The notes beneath the pieces are model-generated. The model searched no databases and was not told the DNA's origin. It saw only the letters and a program-made list of their open reading frames with translations. 64,000 bases of DNA from Haberlea rhodopensis (taxonomy: Eukaryota > Streptophyta > Magnoliopsida > Lamiales > Gesneriaceae): the NCBI GenBank assembly GCA_907163345.1, contig CAJQUN010001227.1:24943-88942 (forward strand). The letters are read 5' to 3'. Positions 27,203 through 37,880 of the stretch are shown one piece after another. The number at the start of each line of letters is the position of its first letter. The stretch's first letter is position 1. Position numbers and translations under genes: made by a program.

Positions 27203-28732
27203 AAGGTTTGAAGCAATTCTACCGCAAGTGCACGGTTGTCAAGTTTTAGTATAGTGAAAATTAAGTACAGGTTGTCGAATCCACAGGGACTAACGTATAA
27301 GTACCAAATAAGATTAATAAAATTATATTTAGCCTATGATAAAAGGAGTTTGATTTACTAGAACTAAATTAAACTAAAGAATAAAAAATTAAACTAGAAA
27401 CAATGAATAGAATGGTTCCGGAAATGCGAAGGTAAGTCACTCGAGAAAATTACCAAGCTCGTCGTTCAATTATATTATCTCTACTGATTCAACGGAATTC
27501 TCAAATTATCACTCAATTGATTTTAAAGGTGAAAGGTTTTCACTATTATTCGATATACTCTCTCGAGCTGTAAAGAAACTAACAATAAATTAGAACAAGT
27601 CACTCTCGTGCACCTATTTACTAATTCAAAGTTGCTTAAATTATCAAAACCTTATAACTCTAAATCTTTCGATTTCAAGTTCTCACGTATGCGATATCAT
27701 CTCTCGATCTCAATCGTGACATACATCATAAATTAATGGAGCGTGTTACAGCGTTATCTCTCGATCTCGGCTGTAACCCTCAAATTCAATCAAAGCTAGC
27801 TAGACTTTGATCTACACAAGCAATTAATCTATGAACAATAAATATCAATGCGCTCAAATACCAATGAATCAATATATCAAACACAACGAACTAAAACTTC
27901 AATAATATAAACCAAATTCAATTCAAATCAAATACAGATGAGTTTTCTTGTCTCTCGACCTCAAAAACAACAAATGAAAATGAAAATCAAATAAACTAAA
28001 GTTCAGAAATACGATAAACGATGGATGAATCCGTGTGTTGCACCGTGATTTCTTCTCTTGTTCCTTCCTTGCACTCCGGAAGAGATTGGCTCGACTTTGG
28101 ACGAAGAACGGAGATTGGATCTCCTTGGCGGCGTTGGGCGGCGGCTCCTTGACCTAGAAATCGTCTGATATTGGATATCAAATTCCTCCTCAAAATTCGT
28201 CCCTTATTGTGTAGAAGAGAATCACCCTAAAAAGCCCTCCAAAATCTCGATAAAAAAGGAAAATAAAATCTTCAGATTTCGCGTCTCGATCGATCGAGAA
28301 TTTCACCGATCGATCGGTGCACTGTTCACATCAGCCTTTTTCACTCACTGCCTCGCTCGATCGATCGGGATTTTCCACCGATCGATCGAGAATTTGAAAA
28401 TTTCAGCTCCGAGGTTACTGCCTCGCTCGATCGATCGATATTTCCACCGATCGATCGAGACTTCAAAAATTCTGATTCTCGCTTCTGGCTGGCTCGATCG
28501 ATCGAGAATAAATCTCGATCGATCGAGATCTGAAAAAAAATCATCTTCTTCATTTTCTCATCTTTTACGCCTCGATTTCGCCCGTTATCTTCATATAAGC
28601 TCATTTCTTCCACTTCCGATCTAATTTCCTGAAACAAACGAATAAACACCAAAAAACATAATATCATCCAGGAAAAAGTACGGAAAATGAGAAGAAATTA
28701 CAGTTAAAATCACTCAAAATCTAAGCCTATCA
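27203..28732 (-). mobile_element. 3' LTR of Athila-type element
   Basis: Read on the minus strand it begins TGATAGGCTTAG at 28732, directly downstream of the polypurine tract. It runs about 1.53 kb to a terminus near 27203-27209. Length and content fit an Athila-lineage LTR. It is nearly identical to the plus-strand LTR at 25637-27163 in inverted orientation and contains the same palindrome cluster at 28285-28527. The low-coordinate end abuts the 39-bp spacer and not satellite, so no target duplication can be identified. Confidence 0.88.
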
Positions 28733-28750
28733 ACTCCCCCAAACTTAGAC
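28733..28750 (-). promoter_or_regulatory. polypurine tract of Athila-type element
   Basis: Minus strand GTCTAAGTTTGGGGGAGT lies directly before the LTR start TGATAGG. In LTR retrotransposons this purine run primes plus-strand DNA synthesis. It fixes both the orientation of the element and the LTR boundary. Confidence 0.88.
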
Positions 28751-30317
28751 TTGATCGTCCTCGAGCAAGCAATAAACTCAAAAAGAAAAGTTAAACTCGA
28801 TACTAAGCATGAATCATCTTTACAACATATGTAACAGCTCAGAAATCCTACTTACACATCAATAGAAGTCAATCAACATTTAACAAGAAGCATTTTCTCC
28901 TAAGTTAAACAATATATCGCAACATCGGAACGTGCGTGTGTGCTATTGTCAAACATGAGTTACATATATATCTTTAAAATCAACATGTGCCATATTAACT
29001 CCTAGTCAAGATTACTTTGAATTACTCTACAAGTTTACTATCCAGCACTTCTCCACTAATGTAATTGTTCCCTAGACTTGGATTAAAAGGTCTTGAAAGC
29101 TTATAACGTTAGGCCTTTTGGTGTCGGCTTCAAAGAAAAGGTAGGATGAATTCAAAGAAGAGAGTATAACAAAATCAGTTCAACTATTTTTTTTTTTTTT
29201 TTTTTTTTAAGCTTCTCTTCAACTTTTTTCTAGCCTTGGCCACTTTGGGTCTTATTTTGAATTTTTCTTTTCAAGGCTTTTCTCTACATCTTTTCTTTTT
29301 TTTTCTTTGCTCATTCTTTTGTTCCTTTTGAACTCATTTGCATATAACAATTCTGTGCAATGAATGAGATTCATTATACTCTCCTAGGGGTAGGTAAAAA
29401 TTTTCTTTTAGGCTCAAACCAAGGTGGGTATAATGAGTTGCCAAGAATGTCGAATGGGGGTCTAATCATATGCAATGCATATACCATTCTTTTTTTTCAA
29501 TAAGGCTCAAAAGGGGACACTAATGAATACTATATAACAGGTAGGCTTGAAAGGCTCAAACGGTCCAAAGATCGCCTAAATCATCTCCAAGTCTAGTTCC
29601 TAATTATAAATTTTGCCTCAAAGTGCTTTCAACTAAACTGTAGAGTTCTCTAAGATACTCAAGACTTATCATAGTTAACACAAGTTTTCAATTTAATCAA
29701 TACATACTTCACTCAATCATGACTCAATAAGTGCTCAAATTATTCCTCGGTTTTGACATGTTGTTAACAAAGGATATATACAAACAAGTTAAACATTTTC
29801 ATGACTCCTATCTAGATGAGGATTAATTTCATCATTTATTACCGTTGCAATTCCAACTCATCAATTCTCAAGAATAACTCAATCAATAAAAAAATTTTTT
29901 TTTTTTTTTTTTGGTAATGCTCAAGGACGAATTAGTCTCAACATCATGCAGTCATGCAAGGTAGGGTACAAGACAAGTAGCAAGATGTGCAAAAGCAAGG
30001 TATATGTACAAATACTCAAAAACCCCCCCAAACTTAGCATGTGAATTGCCCTCAATGAACAAGAAAAAATAAATGCAAAGGCAAAGACACATACCATGAC
30101 GACGATCGTCACTGATCGTCATCCTCATCATGCTCCGGAGGGGGAACTGGGTAGTGGTGCTCCTCGACACACACGGATTCATACTGCAAAACAAAAGTAA
30201 ACAAAATAAAAAAAATCAATAAAACTATACTAAAGAAAAGAAAAAGAAACAAAGGGAATAAAAAAAAAAAAGAGTTCTTGATTTATAGTCCCAAGCTGGA
30301 CTGTCATCTCCTCTTTC
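28751..30317 (-). other. 3' noncoding region of Athila-type element
   Basis: About 1.57 kb between the pol stop and the polypurine tract. It is AT-rich, with T runs on the plus strand at 29187-29208 and 29895-29912. No reading frame exceeds about 80 codons, and none looks like the envelope-like ORF that some Athila elements carry at this position. That ORF is therefore absent or decayed. Confidence 0.8.
30023..30038 (-). promoter_or_regulatory. second polypurine-like tract in the 3' region
   Basis: Minus strand ATGCTAAGTTTGGGGGGG shares the 13-mer CTAAGTTTGGGGG with the true polypurine tract 1.29 kb further on. The sequence before each also resembles the other loosely (GAGGGCAATT versus GAGGACGATC). 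It could serve as an additional priming site or be a relic of an internal duplication. Confidence 0.6.
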
Positions 30318-33026
30318 TTAGTCGTCAAGATAGACTATAGAGGTAACCGTTTGGACTTCATTGCTCATGTGGTAATGCTTTAAGCGCTGCCCATTCACTG
30401 TAAATGTTCCCCTGCTAGGATCAGTAACTTCAATTGCACCAGAGGGATAGATTTTTGCAATGGTGAATGGTCCGGACCAACGAGAGCGTAGTTTGCCTGG
30501 GAAGAGTCGCAATCTGGAGTTGAACAAGAGTACAACATCTCCTACCTTGAATTCCCTTTGTTGTATACGCGAATCATGCCACTTCTTAGTTTTCTCTTTG
30601 TAAATCTTGGCATTCTCATATGCTTGATTCCTGAATTCTTCCATCTCATTCAATTGTAGAAGACGCTTCTCACCTACAGCCTGACAGTCAAAGTTCAACC
30701 ATTTAATAGCCCAATATGCTTTATGTTCAAGTTCAACAGGGAGGTGACATGCCTTACCAAATACCAACTTATAAGGTGATGTGCCAATGGGTGTCTTAAA
30801 AGCAGTTCTATACGCCCATAGTGCATCATCTAAGCGTAAGGACCAATCCTTTCGGCTTAGAGTCACTGTCTTTTCTAAGATCCTCTTCAACTCTCGATTT
30901 GAAACTTCTACTTGCCCACTGGTTTGTGGATGATAAGGTGAAGACAGTTTGTGGGTGACACCATATTTACTCAAAAGTTTTTCAAATTGTTTGTTACGAA
31001 AATGGGTGCCACCATCACTAATGATTGCTCGAGGGGTGCCAAAACGAGTAAAAATTTTTCTTTTCAAAAATTGCACAACCACTCGAGCATCATTAGTGCG
31101 CAAAGCTTCCGCCTCTACCCACTTTGACACATAATCTACTGCAACAAGTATGTATTTATTTGAACAAGAGCTTGGGAAAGGTCCCATGAAATCTATTCCC
31201 CACACATCAAAAATTTCACATTCAAGCATATTGATCAATGGTAATTCATTCCTCCTAGAAATATTTCCTACCCTCTGACATCTATCACAAGTAGAAACAT
31301 ACCTGAATGTATCCTTATACAGCGTTGGCCAATAAAATCCAGAAGCAAGTACCTTAGCCGCTGTTTTAGTAGCTCCAAAATGTCCACCAGCATCCCCATC
31401 ATGACATTTCTGCAAAATATCCTGTATCTCCTCCTTGGGGACACAACGCCTTATGATGTTGTCTGCACAGACTTTAAACAAGTATGGTTCCTCCCACAAC
31501 AGATGTTTAACCTCAGAAAAGAATTTTTTCTTTTGATAAAAAGTCAGATTTTGTGGGAGGATACCACTAACAATATAGTTTGCATACTGTGCATACCAAG
31601 GTAACAATTCAGCACTAAATAATTGCTCATCAGGGAAATTCTCATTAATCTCAACTACCTCATTGTCAATTGTATCAGTCATGTTCTCAATTCGCGATAA
31701 ATGATCTGCAACCACATTTTCAACACCTTTCTTATCTCTTATCTCTAAGTCAAATTCTTGCAACAATAAAATCCACCTAATCAAGCGTGGTTTGGCATCT
31801 TTCTTTGCAAGTAAGTACTTAAGTGCAGCGTGGTCAGTGTATACAATAACTTTAGCAAGACATAGGTAGGAGTGAAACTTATCAAAAGCAAAAACTATGG
31901 CTAGAAGCTCTTTTTCAGTGGTGGCATAGTTAAGTTGTGCTTCATTCAAAGTGCGACTAGCATAGTAAATTGTATGAAATACCTTGTTCCTCCTTTGACC
32001 TAAGATTGCTCCTACCGCAGTGTCACTGGCGTCACACATTAGTTCAAAAGGTAACTCCCAATCAGGTGCGACCAATACTGTTGCAGTTACCAATTTCTCT
32101 TTGAGTGCCTCGAACGCCTGCATACAATCAGAATTGAATTCATAAGATGCATCTTTAGTTAACAAATGAGATAAAGGTTTAGAAATTTTTGAAAAGTCCT
32201 TAATGAAACGTCGATAAAATCCTGCATGTCCTAAAAAACTTCGGATTCCTTTCACTGTTGTCGGCGGTGGTAATTGCTGTATCACTTGAATTTTAGCCCG
32301 ATCCACTTCAATACCCTTTTCAGATATCTTGTGTCCCAAGACTATACCTTCTTGGACCATAAAGTGACACTTCTCCCAATTTAGTACAAGATTTGTTTCT
32401 TCACACCTTGCCAATACCAAAGTCAAGTTAGCTAAACATATATCAAAAGAAGAACCAAACACAGAAAAATCATCCATGAATACTTCTAGGAACTTCTCTA
32501 TCATGTCATGAAATATAGCTACCATACATCTCTGAAAAGTAGCAGGTGCATTACATAATCCAAATGGCATTCGTCGGAATGCAAATGTGCCATAAGGACA
32601 AGTGAAGGTGGTCTTCTCTTGATCCTCAGGCGTAATAGCAATTTGGTTATATCCCGAATATCCATCTAGAAAGCAATAAAAATCATACCCTGCTAACCTT
32701 TCTACCATCTGATCAATGAAGGGAAGGGGGAAATGGTCTTTACGAGTGGAATCATTTAACCTCCTATAATCAATACACACTCTCCACCCTGTGACTGTTC
32801 TTGTGGGTATTAACTCATTATTCTCATTAGGGACAACAGTAATACCTCCCTTCTTTGGTACACATTGAATAGGACTTACCCATGAGCTATCAGAAATAGG
32901 ATAGATAATACCTGCGTCCATAAGCTTAATCACCTCAGCTTTGACTACCTCTTGCATTTTTGGATTAAGACGACGTTGAGGTTGAACCACGGCCTTGAAT
33001 GTGTCCTCCATAAGAATTTTATGCAT
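30318..33026 (-). CDS. Athila-type Ty3/gypsy pol: RT-RNase H-integrase
   Basis: An open frame of 902 codons. Reverse transcriptase: FLDGYSGY at 119-126 and the catalytic FMDD at 183-186. RNase H: D332 in CDASD, acidic residues in TEKELLA (371-376), D398 in YTDHA and D441 in ADHLSR. Integrase: zinc finger H542/H549/C580/C583, core triad D612, D671, E707 with DD35E spacing, and a C-terminal module with GPF at 852-854. MPFGLCNAPATFQRC and the FMDD variant place it in the Athila/Tat side of Ty3/gypsy. All catalytic residues are present. The first Met is only the first one after an in-frame stop: the frame is the same as that of the gag-protease ORF upstream, so this is the 3' part of a once continuous polyprotein. 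In situ it has no 5' LTR promoter and is probably not expressed. Confidence 0.93.
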   Translation of the reverse strand: MHKILMEDTFKAVVQPQRRLNPKMQEVVKAEVIKLMDAGIIYPISDSSWVSPIQCVPKKGGITVVPNENNELIPTRTVTGWRVCIDYRRLNDSTRKDHFPLPFIDQMVERLAGYDFYCFLDGYSGYNQIAITPEDQEKTTFTCPYGTFAFRRMPFGLCNAPATFQRCMVAIFHDMIEKFLEVFMDDFSVFGSSFDICLANLTLVLARCEETNLVLNWEKCHFMVQEGIVLGHKISEKGIEVDRAKIQVIQQLPPPTTVKGIRSFLGHAGFYRRFIKDFSKISKPLSHLLTKDASYEFNSDCMQAFEALKEKLVTATVLVAPDWELPFELMCDASDTAVGAILGQRRNKVFHTIYYASRTLNEAQLNYATTEKELLAIVFAFDKFHSYLCLAKVIVYTDHAALKYLLAKKDAKPRLIRWILLLQEFDLEIRDKKGVENVVADHLSRIENMTDTIDNEVVEINENFPDEQLFSAELLPWYAQYANYIVSGILPQNLTFYQKKKFFSEVKHLLWEEPYLFKVCADNIIRRCVPKEEIQDILQKCHDGDAGGHFGATKTAAKVLASGFYWPTLYKDTFRYVSTCDRCQRVGNISRRNELPLINMLECEIFDVWGIDFMGPFPSSCSNKYILVAVDYVSKWVEAEALRTNDARVVVQFLKRKIFTRFGTPRAIISDGGTHFRNKQFEKLLSKYGVTHKLSSPYHPQTSGQVEVSNRELKRILEKTVTLSRKDWSLRLDDALWAYRTAFKTPIGTSPYKLVFGKACHLPVELEHKAYWAIKWLNFDCQAVGEKRLLQLNEMEEFRNQAYENAKIYKEKTKKWHDSRIQQREFKVGDVVLLFNSRLRLFPGKLRSRWSGPFTIAKIYPSGAIEVTDPSRGTFTVNGQRLKHYHMSNEVQTVTSIVYLDD

Positions 33027-33044
33027 GCATACCGATGGGCTAAT

Positions 33045-33047
33045 TCA
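33045..33047 (-). other. in-frame stop interrupting gag-pol
   Basis: A TGA codon on the minus strand at 33047-33045. Six sense codons later, in the same frame, comes the Met at 33026. The residues on both sides run on as expected for the region between protease and RT in this family, so a single base substitution explains the break. Programmed readthrough is possible in principle but nothing nearby suggests it. Confidence 0.8.
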
Positions 33048-34428
33048 TTTGATATCTGATATCTTCCATCCAAATGCTTTCTTGTGCTCCTGAAGTACTT
33101 TCAGAAGCTTTTCCTCATTATCACCTGTCAAAGACGAAGAAATAATGATTGGTAAAGATTTTTCAGCATCTAGGAAAATATACTTAAGATGTGATGGAAG
33201 AGGTTTGAGTTCAAGATTAGGTGACTCTTCAATTGATGGCTTTTGAGGTTTAATATCTCTTTTTCCCAACTCTCCAAGATTCTCAGTGGCTCGCTTCATG
33301 TATGGGCTGGTGTTGTTCATAAAAGCTATACTCTCAATATCTTCTTTGCAATGTTGCTCATCAGCTTCCACTAGACATGCTTCCATGTTATCCTTGAATG
33401 TATCTTGCAGCATATCATCTGTCAGAATATCAATGATATCTATACTGAAACACATGTTTTCGTCGTGTGGATGTTTAAGTGCTTTGAAAACATTAAAAGT
33501 AACTTGATCCTCCCCTACTCGGAGGACCAACTTCCCTTGTTGTACATCGATTATAGCTTTTCCCGTTGCTAAGAATGGTCGACCCAAAATCAGTGGTGTT
33601 TCTGAATCTGCTTCCATATCAAGTACCAGAAAATCAACGGGAAAGATGAATTTATCCACTTTGACCAAAACGTCTTCGATGATACCCCTGGGGTATGTGA
33701 TGGATCGATCTGCTAATTGTAGTGAAACCTTAGTAGGTTTTGGCTCTCCTAGCCCCAACTTCCTGAAAATAGAAAATGGCATTAAATTTATACTAGCACC
33801 CAAATCACACAATGACTTTGTAAAAGATACTGATCCTATAGTGCATGGTATAGTAAAACTCCCTGGGTCTTTTAACTTTGGAGGCATTTTATTTTGCACA
33901 ATTGCTGAGCACTCCTCCGTCAAACTTACCGTCTCATATTCACCCAACTTTCGCTTATTCGACAAGATTTCCTTCAAAAACTTAGCATAACTAGGCATTT
34001 GAAGTAAAGCATCAGCAAATGGAATATTAATATGTAATTTCTTAAAAACTTCAAGAAATTTACCAAATTCTGCGTCCATCTTAGCTTTTTTCAATGCTGC
34101 GGGAAATGGGGGAGGAATTACTATCCTATCAATGTGTGTGATTGGTGTAGTGTTAGAATTCTTACCTTTCTCTGTTGCCTTTTTCTCAGTCATATCCTTG
34201 CCTTCAGATGTCTCTCCATGACTCTCTTCAGCTTCAGCTTTCGGTCTTAACTCTTTTCCACTTCTTAACTCAATGGCCTTTGCTTGCTCATTTTGATTCT
34301 TCACTGTTCCAATTGAGATTGTGCCCTGCGTTTTTCCTGAAATTAATGATGCGAGCTTACCCACCTGCACTTCCAAGTTCTTTATTGCTGCATCCTGGGT
34401 TGTCATCCTAGATTCAGTTGATGCTATG
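33045..34428 (-). pseudogene. Athila-type gag C-terminus and aspartic protease, 5'-truncated
   Basis: The open frame begins at 34499, but its first ~24 codons are read from the copia LTR; retroelement gag coding starts at about 34428. It contains the conserved gag-end block (PPPFPAALKKAK, residues about 129-140; INIPFADALLQMPSYAKFLK, 157-176). The aspartic protease has DLGAS at 232-236, the Athila variant of the D-S/T-G active site, and LILGRPFLATG near 304-314 as the C-terminal flap/hydrophobic motif. The main part of gag (capsid, nucleocapsid knuckle) is missing because the copia insertion and a later deletion removed everything upstream. It ends at the in-frame TGA at 33047-33045. Confidence 0.88.
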
Positions 34429-35930
34429 TGTAAGTTACCCCATGAGCATACAACGCAGCGGAATAAAATTTTGGGATTACTAACACCGGATCTATACATA
34501 GGGATTCATATCGGATTAAAGAATAACAAGTGTCTCACCCTTGTAGCGTGTTTGAAGCAGATTCCACGGAGCAGCACGTCCAACGAACTCCGAGTCACAA
34601 ACGAAAGTTTTCACCTTCGTCTCTACGGTATCCACACGATCAAATCGAAAGCGGATTTAAGAACAAGTTACTAGACAAGTTCTTAAACCAAAATCGAGCT
34701 CTCGGTTCAAAACCGATTAACGACGGCCAACCAAAACCCTAGCACAACCGACGGCGGCCGTGAGGAGTGAAGGAAGAGGCGGCCGAGAGAAGCTTGAAGT
34801 GGAGGCTAGGGTTTGATATCAAACAATGATATGAAAGTGTGATTAACAATTAATCAAAACCTCTTATTTATATTATAAGGCTTTTAATTAAGGTTCAAGA
34901 CTTTCTTAAAGTCTTATGGGCCCAAACCCATGATTTAATTAAAACCTTTTAATCACTTAATTAAGACTCTTCTTAATTAATTAATTCATCCAATGAATTT
35001 AATTTCCCTTATCGATTTAATCTTTTGTGCGACCCGATAGGATCTCGTAATGTTGGCAGTGACATAAAATCTCATTTTATGTCGCAAGCATTGAGCGGTA
35101 TCTAGCAACACATCGATGCTACCCAAATTACAAGAATGTCAATGACTCGACATAACCTTTAGAACTTGTGATAATATTAATCATGTAACTTAATCCCTTT
35201 GTCCTTTGTGTTTAGATTGAACACGAGTCATGGAATAGTCATACTCGTATATCCAATCTTTATTTCTTGATCCCCAAGTAGAACTAGAATAAACGAATAA
35301 GCTCGATATCTCATATCGACTCATTCGAGCATGGCCATGCATTTTAGTTCTCACTTGATCAAGGGCCAAACACATCTCCTGTTATATAGGATGGACAAAT
35401 CCTATCTCGATCAGTCAACATCCCTCTACATAATTCGTAGTGTATCCAATAGTCGCCTTTATAGATTACCCTGTTACGGGTAACGTTTGACGATATCAAG
35501 ATACATAACTCCTTATGTTGGGATCTCTGATGATCACAAGTCGTAAGGATTTCATACATTATTATCACTATGAGAATTGCATATGACGATCATATAACTA
35601 TCCATGTTGCATTCTCATGGTGGGTCTGTCCAGTACATCGTTCTCTAACATGTACCCATATGTTGATTTGATATCTCATATCAATGAACAATTCATCGAT
35701 CAACATATACTAGTCTCTACGTATTATCATTATCCCTATTCATGATAATACTTGACTAGGGACATCTTTAAGAATAATACAATATTATTCTAAGGACATT
35801 AACATATATATTAATTCACAATGCACAGTTAAAAGAATAATATATAATAATGAATTGTCATTCATAAATCCATAAACATTGTATGTCTTAAACAATCATC
35901 TAATGACTTGTCTTAGGGCATATCCCAACA
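34429..35930 (-). mobile_element. 3' LTR of Ty1/copia element
   Basis: On the minus strand it begins TGTTGGGATATGCCC at 35930, just after a polypurine tract, and ends ...GGGGTAACTTACA at about 34429 (or 34427, ...CACA), where Athila gag coding begins. Length is about 1.50 kb. A candidate TATA box (TATAAATAAG, minus) sits near 34863-34873. Downstream of it comes a leader with GGCCGCC-rich sequence at about 34750-34790. The partner LTR is missing, so neither age nor target duplication can be read. Confidence 0.87.
34863..34873 (-). promoter_or_regulatory. candidate TATA box in copia LTR
   Basis: Minus strand TATAAATAAG inside the LTR, about 1.06 kb from the LTR start, with a C+G-richer leader beginning some 60-80 bp further on. 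Position and context fit the U3/R boundary. Supported by sequence match only. Confidence 0.4.
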
Positions 35931-35946
35931 AATCTCCCACTTGCAC
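35931..35946 (-). promoter_or_regulatory. polypurine tract of copia element
   Basis: Minus strand GCAAGTGGGAGATT directly precedes TGTTGGG of the LTR. The pol stop codon (35948-35946) touches it, as is usual in compact copia elements. Confidence 0.8.
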
Positions 35947-36941
35947 TAAGACCACTCAGACATATACCTAATGCCTAGAGATCTAGTATGACGATCATGC
36001 TTCTGCTGTGACAGCGGCTTCGTCAATGGGTCAGATACATTATCATCTGTTGGTACTTTGCATATTTTAACATCTCCCCTTTCAACGATTTCTTGAATGA
36101 AATGGAAACGTCTAAGTATGTGCTTGGATCTTTGGTGAGATCTTGGTTCCTTAGCCAATGCGATCGCTCCATTGTTGTCACAATAGAGTTCTATCGGATC
36201 TTTAATGCTAGGCACCACTCCAAGTTCAGAAATGAACTTCCTCATCCAAACAGCTTCCTTTGCTGCATCCGAGGCAGCAATATACTCAGCTTCCGTTGTA
36301 GAATCGGCTACTGTTTCTTGCTTTGAACTCTTCCAGCTCACAGCACCTCCATTCAGGCAATACACATATCCAGATTGCGATCGAAAATCATCTTTGTCGG
36401 TTTGGAAGCTTGCATCAGTGTAACCCATTACATTGAGCTCTTCCTCACCTCCATAAATCAAGAATGTATCCTTAGTCCTTCTCAAGTACTTTAGGATATT
36501 CTTGACAGCAATCCAGTGACCTTCACCTGGATCAACTTGATATCTGCTCGTCATGCTCAAAGCATACGATACATCGGGACGAGTACATATCATGGCATAC
36601 ATGATAGATCCAATAGCTGACGCGTATGGAATCTTACTCATGCGTTGTCTCTCATCTGGTGTTGAAGGACACTGTTCCTTCGAGAGATAAATACCATGTG
36701 TCATAGGCACGAATCCTTTCTTGGATTCTTGCATGCTAAACCTTTTAAGCACCTTGTCTATGTATGTACTTTGACTTAGACCAAGAAGCCTTTTCGATCT
36801 ATCTCTATAGATCTTGATTCCTAATACATAGGTGGCTTCTCCTAAATCTTTCATCGAAAAGCAGTTCCCTAGCCAAATCTTTACAGATTGCAAGGCAGGG
36901 ATATCATTTCCAATAAGAAGTATGTCATCTACATACAACAC
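35946..36941 (-). pseudogene. Ty1/copia pol 3' part: RT end and RNase H
   Basis: An open frame of 331 codons starting inside reverse transcriptase. The catalytic YVDD is at residues 3-6, with LGIKIYRD and YLSK..CPSTPDERQRM blocks after it. RNase H follows, with GYTDAS (D176), TEAEY (E217/E219), LYCDNNGAI (D255) and NVSDPLTKPL (D304). The C-terminus ends GIRY...EWS beside the polypurine tract. The set resembles the Angela/TAR side of Ty1/copia; this lineage is tentative and judged by eye. The upstream half of RT is in another frame, so this fragment cannot make a whole RT. Confidence 0.9.
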
Positions 36942-36952
36942 TAGGAAAATGA

Positions 36953-37880
36953 TTACGCTCCCACTGACCTTCTTGTAGACACAAGGTTCATCTTCATTTT
37001 GATAAAACCAAACTCTTTGATTGCATCATCAAAACGAAGATTCCAACTCCGAGAAGCTTGCTTCAATCCATAAATGGATCGTTGTAGCTTGCATATCTTT
37101 CCAACATCCTTTGGATCGACAAAACCCTCGGGCTGTGTCATGTACACATCCTCGAGCAGATTTCCATTAAGGAAAGCTGTTTTGACATCCATCTGCCAGA
37201 TTTCATAATCATGAAATGCAGCTATTGCAAGTAAGATCCTTATGGATTTAACCATGGCCACTGGTGAAAAGGTTTCATCATAGTCAATACCATGAATTTG
37301 TTTGAATCCTTTTGCAACCAGCCGACCTTTATAGGTTTGTCCGTTACCATCCATATCGGTCTTTTTCTTGAAAATCCATTTGCACCCTATGGGTCGTACC
37401 CCTTCAGGTGGATCAACCAAAGTCCATACTTGGTTTGCATACATGGATTCCATCTCAGATTTCATGGCCTCTTGCCATTTCTCAGAATCATTGCCCATTA
37501 TAGCTTGTTGATAAGATGACGGCTCATCCTCATCAATAAGTAGTAAGTCACCTTGTTGAGTCACAAGAAATCCATATCTCTGTGGCTCCCGGTGTTCTCT
37601 TACAGACCTACGCTTGGCTTGTGTCTCTTGAGCAGGTACTTCTTCCACAACAGTTTGTGGTGCCTGCTCTGTTTCCATCTCAATCTCAGGTTCAGTGTTT
37701 TCTTGTGGTTGAACTTCACTAAGTTCTATTTTTCTCCCACTGGTTTTTCTAGAGATAAATTCTCTTTCAAGAAATACACCAGTCCGAGCAACAACTACTT
37801 TGTTCTCGGTGGGATAGTAGAAATAGTATCCTTTCGTTTCCTTAGGATACCCCACAAATAACACTTATCAGAATTGGGTC
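36953..37880 (-). pseudogene. Ty1/copia pol middle part: integrase end and RT N-half, truncated
   Basis: An open frame of 303 codons. Residues 1-45 (VGYPKETKGYYFY, FLEREFIS) are the end of integrase. An acidic linker follows, then RT from about residue 117 with WQMDVKTAFLNG (D226) and IYGLKQASRSW (264-274). Near 36995-37005 a one-base loss in an A-run (minus strand) shifts the frame: the C-terminal 14 residues are out of frame, and the family sequence continues in the frame of the downstream ORF at 36941. Further shifts occur near 37858-37875, since coding-like sequence extends to 37880 but stop codons interrupt it. At 37881 satellite resumes; gag, protease, integrase core and 5' LTR are gone. 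Confidence 0.9.

Larger units (their letters stand above)
27203..34428 (-). mobile_element. Athila-type Ty3/gypsy retrotransposon, 5'-truncated
   Basis: Minus-strand order: partial gag, protease, RT, RNase H, integrase, 3' noncoding region, polypurine tract, 3' LTR. The missing parts are the 5' LTR, primer-binding site, leader and most of gag. The 5' side ends at the copia LTR at 34429. If the copia had inserted cleanly, the rest of gag should lie beyond its other end, but satellite is found there. Confidence 0.88.
34429..37880 (-). mobile_element. Ty1/copia retrotransposon fragment nested in Athila gag
   Basis: Minus-strand order: integrase tail, RT, RNase H, polypurine tract, 3' LTR. Its 3' end joins Athila gag at 34428/34429 and its truncated 5' side joins satellite at 37880/37881. 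It therefore inserted into the Athila copy, and the distal halves of both elements were lost in a later event. No element sequence is seen beyond 37881. Confidence 0.87.

Noticed and set aside
28751..30317. Envelope-like third ORF of the Athila element
   Set aside because: The longest frames are about 80 codons and hydrophobic by chance near T-rich tracts. No long frame or decayed continuous frame is visible.
34429..34499. N-terminal 24 residues of the gag-protease reading frame as part of gag
   Set aside because: These codons lie in the copia LTR beyond the insertion junction. The frame is open across it by chance.
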